Shown here one piece after another: positions 60,268-64,000 of a stretch of 64,000 bases of DNA. The notes under the pieces are model-generated. The model did no database searches. It saw only the letters and a program-made list of their open reading frames with translations, and was not told the origin of the DNA. Position 1 is the stretch's first letter; the number at the start of each line of letters is the position of its first letter. Position numbers and translations under genes: made by a program. The stretch is from Flavobacterium chungbukense (lineage in GTDB: Bacteria > Bacteroidota > Bacteroidia > Flavobacteriales > Flavobacteriaceae), in NCBI RefSeq assembly GCF_020805785.1, contig NZ_JAJGZV010000004.1, positions 62,001-126,000 of the forward strand, given 5' to 3'.

Positions 60268-60363
60268 ATTTTAGATTTTAGATTTTAGATTTTAGATTTT
60301 AGATTTTAGATTTTAGATTTTAGATTTTAGATTTTAGATTTTAGATTTTAGATTTTAGATTTT
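60262..60363. repeat. Heptamer array, 14 copies of TTTTAGA
   Basis: Fourteen exact TTTTAGA units (60262-60359) plus a partial one. The array begins inside the DUF2490 stop codon (TAG at 60265-60267). It is by far the most uniform array in the window, so probably recent or unstable in copy number. Confidence 0.95.
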
Positions 60364-60370
60364 TCTATAA

Positions 60371-60407
60371 AAAAACGGCAAATCAAAAATTTGATTTGCC
60401 GTTTTTT
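60371..60407. terminator. Terminator between DUF2490 and the TonB-family barrel
   Basis: A 17-base stem, AAAAACGGCAAATCAAA / TTTGATTTGCCGTTTTT, has an AA loop-side gap. It serves the convergent genes on both sides. Confidence 0.88.
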
Positions 60408-60425
60408 TATTTGTCATTTTGGATC

Positions 60426-60457
60426 TTAGAACCTTAGCATCTTAGAATCTTAGACCC
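60426..60457. repeat. Octamer array, 4 units of TTAGNNNC
   Basis: The units are TTAGAACC, TTAGCATC, TTAGAATC and TTAGACCC. The array ends 10 bases from the stop codon of the minus-strand barrel gene. Confidence 0.82.
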
Positions 60458-60467
60458 TTTAAAAAAA

Positions 60468-63218
60468 TCACGATCCCCTCTGTCTCTTTCCTCCTTTTTT
60501 CCCTTCAGAAAAGTTTCCGATTTTGTAAGCTAAAGAAAACATTACATAACGCTTTAAAACTGTATTTTCTTCATCACGAATCGAAGTAGATGAAATAGTT
60601 CTTGTTGCACTTTGGTTCTGATTTAAAACATCGTAAACTTTTACTTTGGCGTATAATTTTTTATCCATAAAACCATAAGATAAACTGGTATTCCAAAGGA
60701 AGAAATCCTTTTTAAAATCATCTGAAATATTGGAGTTGTATGTATATCCGAAATCATTACCAAAAATCAAATTAGCTGGCCAATAAGATGTTGTCTGCAA
60801 ATTAATTCTATGAATCACATTTGAAGTGGCATCTCGCGAAAAGTTTTCATATTTCGTTTCATTATAAGACAAACTATAAGACGGCGCAATAGAAAGTACC
60901 TCTCCATAATCGTAAGAAGCATAAACACTAGGTGTTACTACAATTGATTTTGCATTATACAATTGAGCATTGGTAAATCCTTTATCGAAATTATAATTAC
61001 CGCTTAAGCGTACACCGTATCTTAAAGTATGCGCATCTTTTTTAACTTGCTGATTCCAGTTTCCTCCAATCGAAGCCGAGTACGTTCCAGATATATTTAC
61101 GTAAGTTGTATTACGTTTTCCGCTATCATCGTAAATTGAAGTTGAAACCACATCATTATTATAATAATCTCCACGAAGATAAACGCTATAACCAGAACGA
61201 GTTCTAAAATCAAAATTCTTGAAATCGATACCTGCACTATTTTTCTCAATCGGATTTAAATCTGGGTTTCCAATTACACTATTTAATGGGTTATTTAAAT
61301 TGGCTACCGGCATTAATTGAGTTGCTGATGGAAGCGCATTAGAATAATCATATTTAAAAGTCAAATTCTTTGAACGGTTGAATTTGTATCTAAGTTGCGC
61401 ATTTCCATATGGAAGCATATATCTTTTGTTCAAATCAGTCGCTTGATTCAAATAAAAAGAATGATTGTCAAACTCTACAATCGAAGTTCTTGAATTTAAA
61501 TTCAGCGTAAATTTACTTTTCTGCAATGTAATTCCAACCTTAGGCGTTATCGAATTTTGCTTTGATGAAGTGTAATTTGTCAAAGATTCATTTAAATTTG
61601 AATACTGATCTGTAGTTTCATCAAAATCAAAAGTCTTTTGATCGTTGATGGAATTCTGCCAATTGAAATCAGTTCCGAAACGAACACGAAGTGAATCTGT
61701 AATTGGTTCTGTATATTCTAAATCAATTGCATAAGAATCACTTTTTGAATTATTTTTTGCATTCTGATTTCTTTCATCATTCGGTTTTCCATCCTGATGA
61801 AAAATAGTTTCAGAAATATTAATTCCGTTCGAATCATTTTTAGAGTTATTGTTATTAAAAACAACACTCAGATTTCGTGACTTCTTTTCGAATACTTTAT
61901 TGAAATTAATGCTGTTCGCAAAATTCGTATTAGATCCTTTTGTATAAGAACTTGATGTGCTTTCGTTTAGCGCTTCGCCATTTTCATCTACCGAAGAAGT
62001 AAACGAAGAATTAGTATTGTTCGAATTAGACTGATTTATGTTCGGAGCCACAACCAGACGCATTGTCGGATCGATTTTGTACTCTAATTGAAAATTGGCA
62101 TTGTTTCCCGTATTTTCATTTTTAGTTTTAGAATCAGCTTCAGTTACAATATTTCCTGTAGGTAAAAAACTAACCTGATTTGATTTACTATCATTTTTAG
62201 TCACAGCATTTGTAAAATTATAACTGCTCATAAACTCCAAATCTTTGTTCCAGTCGTCAGAATAATTGATTCCAGCCAAAGTAGATTGCGTAATTCCTTT
62301 ACCTCCGCTGCTGGCGCCCTGACCGCCTTTTGAATTTCTTCCTCCTCCCATATTATCAAAAACCTCATCCATAGAAAAACCTGTTGAGTTGATATTATTT
62401 GAAGAAGCCAAAACACTGATTTTTTGTTTATTTTTAAAGAAGTTCATCATCAAACTGGTTTCATAATGCTCGTCTGATCCATATCCTCCGAGGACTTTTC
62501 CAAAATATCCTTTGTTTTTCTTTTCGTCGATCGTGATATTTATACTCGAATAATCCGATGTAGATTCTTGTTTTGCCAGTTCTTCTTTTTTCGTTTTAAA
62601 ATCAGAAACCTGAACTTTTTTGATAATATCAGCAGGAAGATTTTTAATAGCAATCGCTCCATCTTTATCAAAAAATGCTTTTCCGTTGACTAAAACCTGA
62701 TTGACTTCTCGCCCATTGACCGTTATTTTTCCAGAATTATCAACGTCAAATCCTGGCAATTGCTTTAATAAAGCTTCGACATTTGCATCTGGACGGACTT
62801 TGTATGAAGGAGCATTAAACTCTAAAGTGTCTTTTTTAATGGTAATTGGCGGTGCTTCAGATTTTACGATTACCTCGTTAAGAACATTTGCATTTTCAAT
62901 CATATACAATTTTCCAAAGTCTTTACTTTCTGTAAGTCCTTTTTGTTCTTCAAAATAAGCCTGATATCCTGTATAGTTTACTTTCAAAAATACGGGTTTA
63001 TCATACTTTTTAGTATTAATGAGGAAATTTCCGTTTTTATCTGTTGTCGCATATTCAATGATAGTAGAATCTTTTACGGTTGTAAAATAAACGGTGGCAA
63101 GTTCAAGTGGAAGCTGTGAATTTATATCAACCACTGTTCCTTTAATAACGATATTATTTTGGGCATTTGCCGAGTAAACAAAAGCTAAAAACAATAAAAA
63201 TGAATAAATTTTGGTCAT
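60468..63218 (-). CDS. TonB-dependent receptor-like outer-membrane barrel (OMP_b-brl_3 type)
   Basis: The 916-residue protein has a signal peptide (cleaved after YSANAQ) and a carboxypeptidase-regulatory-like domain (about 20-115, IVIKGTVVDINSQLPLELATVYF). A short plug-like region follows (RPDANVEALLKQLPGFDVDNSGKITVNGREVNQVLVNGKAFF). The large barrel contains a glycine-rich loop near 290-305 (MGGGRNSKGG) and ends in a basic GKKGGKRQRGS tail. Such proteins are abundant in Bacteroidota and not linked to SusD. The substrate is unknown. The gene is transcribed alone. Confidence 0.87.
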   Translation of the reverse strand: MTKIYSFLLFLAFVYSANAQNNIVIKGTVVDINSQLPLELATVYFTTVKDSTIIEYATTDKNGNFLINTKKYDKPVFLKVNYTGYQAYFEEQKGLTESKDFGKLYMIENANVLNEVIVKSEAPPITIKKDTLEFNAPSYKVRPDANVEALLKQLPGFDVDNSGKITVNGREVNQVLVNGKAFFDKDGAIAIKNLPADIIKKVQVSDFKTKKEELAKQESTSDYSSINITIDEKKNKGYFGKVLGGYGSDEHYETSLMMNFFKNKQKISVLASSNNINSTGFSMDEVFDNMGGGRNSKGGQGASSGGKGITQSTLAGINYSDDWNKDLEFMSSYNFTNAVTKNDSKSNQVSFLPTGNIVTEADSKTKNENTGNNANFQLEYKIDPTMRLVVAPNINQSNSNNTNSSFTSSVDENGEALNESTSSSYTKGSNTNFANSINFNKVFEKKSRNLSVVFNNNNSKNDSNGINISETIFHQDGKPNDERNQNAKNNSKSDSYAIDLEYTEPITDSLRVRFGTDFNWQNSINDQKTFDFDETTDQYSNLNESLTNYTSSKQNSITPKVGITLQKSKFTLNLNSRTSIVEFDNHSFYLNQATDLNKRYMLPYGNAQLRYKFNRSKNLTFKYDYSNALPSATQLMPVANLNNPLNSVIGNPDLNPIEKNSAGIDFKNFDFRTRSGYSVYLRGDYYNNDVVSTSIYDDSGKRNTTYVNISGTYSASIGGNWNQQVKKDAHTLRYGVRLSGNYNFDKGFTNAQLYNAKSIVVTPSVYASYDYGEVLSIAPSYSLSYNETKYENFSRDATSNVIHRINLQTTSYWPANLIFGNDFGYTYNSNISDDFKKDFFLWNTSLSYGFMDKKLYAKVKVYDVLNQNQSATRTISSTSIRDEENTVLKRYVMFSLAYKIGNFSEGKKGGKRQRGS

Positions 63219-63342
63219 AAAATTAGGTTAGTTTGATCAGTAAGACTTAAATAATTGCAAAAGGTTTAATTGTATTTTTTACATTTATCCAAATATAATG
63301 CCAATAAAAAATTGATCTCATAATTATAGAGACACAAAAAAC

Positions 63343-63370
63343 AAAAAAGTCCCCTATTGCGGAGACTTTT
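63343..63370 (-). terminator. der terminator
   Basis: The stem AAAAGTC(C)CC / GG(A)GACTTTT has a 6-base loop and one mismatch. It lies 27 bases past the der stop on the minus strand. Confidence 0.72.
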
Positions 63371-63396
63371 CTATTTAATTCTATCTTATTTTAATT

Positions 63397-64000
63397 TTAT
63401 TTTTCTCTGATATAAATATCAATTGGAACTCCTGCAAAATCCCAATTTTCTCTAATTTTATTTTCCAGATATCTCTTATAAGGTTCTTTTACGTATTGAG
63501 GCAAATTGGCAAAAAATACAAACTGAGGCGTTTGTGTTGGCAATTGCATACAATATTTAATTTTAACGTATTTACCTTTTGTTGCTGGTGGCGGATAAGC
63601 TTCAATAACTTTCAACATATATTCGTTGAATTTTGAAGTTGCGATTCTTTGTTTTCTGTTTTCGAAAACCTGAACTGTAGCTTCAAGCGCTTTCAACAAA
63701 CGCTGTTTGGTTAAAGCAGAAACGAATAAAATTGGCACATCTGTAAATGGCATTAATTCTTTCTTGATTTTTTCTTCATAATCACGTGTAGACATGGTAT
63801 CTTTTTCTACCAAATCCCATTTGTTTACCAAGATTACAACACCTTTACGGTTTTTCTCAGCCAGCCAGAAAATACTCTGATCCTGACCTTCAAATCCGCG
63901 AGTTGCATCAATAACCAATATACAAATATCTGCATGCTCGATTGCACGAACTGAACGCATTACAGAATAAAATTCTAAATCTTCTTTTACTTTTGCTTTA
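63397..64000 (-). CDS. der: Ribosome-assembly GTPase Der (EngA), 3' part only
   Basis: The gene enters from the right edge, so its 5' part is missing and the frame stays open to base 64000. The visible part covers the end of the second G domain, with [27 protein letters not shown], then NKWDLVEKD (the G4 NKxD motif) and FVSALTKQR (G5). A C-terminal KH-like domain follows ([51 protein letters not shown]). Der has two GTPase domains and helps large-subunit assembly. An internal ATG at 63960 is not the start. Confidence 0.95.
   Translation of the reverse strand, partial: KAKVKEDLEFYSVMRSVRAIEHADICILVIDATRGFEGQDQSIFWLAEKNRKGVVILVNKWDLVEKDTMSTRDYEEKIKKELMPFTDVPILFVSALTKQRLLKALEATVQVFENRKQRIATSKFNEYMLKVIEAYPPPATKGKYVKIKYCMQLPTQTPQFVFFANLPQYVKEPYKRYLENKIRENWDFAGVPIDIYIREK

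Noticed and set aside
60262..60363. Heptamer array as a CRISPR-like repeat.
   Set aside because: The units are 7 bases with no spacers and no cas genes are near.

Overview
The window is a chromosomal segment of a Bacteroidota bacterium, almost certainly a Flavobacterium or close relative. The evidence is A+T-rich DNA, a SusC/SusD pair, Porin_10, GSCFA, DUF2851, DUF5522 and DUF4230 proteins, a TamL/TamB pair, and promoters of the Bacteroidota type (TAnnTTTG, with TTG about 19 bases upstream before lysS). Nearly all genes are core or household genes. I see no phage, integrase, transposase, tRNA, rRNA or CRISPR array. No gene looks foreign in base use.

Layout. 1-7.7 kb: a truncated ComEA-like gene, an amino-acid permease, then a minus-strand run (PspC, DUF2851, DEDDh exonuclease, a CBS-domain PLP lyase, Porin_10). 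7.8-12.6 kb: a lone susC-susD operon. 13-21.2 kb: rnhB, an NTF2-like protein, lipB, two paralogous lipoproteins, a Flavo-1-like RNA candidate, lysS, a lipoprotein and ldhA. 21.3-29.3 kb: a Spy-like protein, a metzincin, hemL, a LysM glucosaminidase, a D-cysteine desulfhydrase-like enzyme, a tiny HExxH membrane protein, DUF5522 and a 2-hydroxyacid dehydrogenase. 29.8-36.3 kb: amino-acid metabolism (hutU, ilvA, aromatic amino acid hydroxylase) with a truncated haemoglobin. 36.5-46.8 kb: DUF4230, TamL, TamB, GSCFA and a lipoprotein. 47-56.2 kb: an ABC exporter, alaS, an M23 peptidase, a MerR regulator, LemA, two TPM proteins and a TPR protein. 56.2-63.2 kb: an Rrf2 regulator, a 35-residue leader peptide, a TonB-dependent receptor, a DUF2490 protein and a TonB-family barrel. 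The 3' part of der closes the window.

Two unannotated peptide-controlled switches stand out. Before ilvA there is a complete attenuator: a 19-codon leader with eight Ile codons, an intrinsic terminator and a mutually exclusive antiterminator. Between an Rrf2 regulator and a TonB-dependent receptor there is a 35-codon ORF ending Met-Met-Cys-Met-Cys-stop. Its last codons can base-pair with the sequence just before the receptor start codon. I infer a cysteine/methionine-responsive translational switch for uptake of a sulfur-containing nutrient.

The other notable layer is repetitive. Between genes, and often overlapping stop codons, lie short tandem arrays with an exact 7- or 8-base period: 12 octamer arrays, most with TTNG every 8 bases, and 7 heptamer arrays. 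Several supply the stop codon and last residues of the neighbouring gene, and one lies inside the GSCFA coding sequence. Two long-armed palindromic elements with the same 44-base centre length sit between convergent genes, and smaller nested palindromes fill other gaps.
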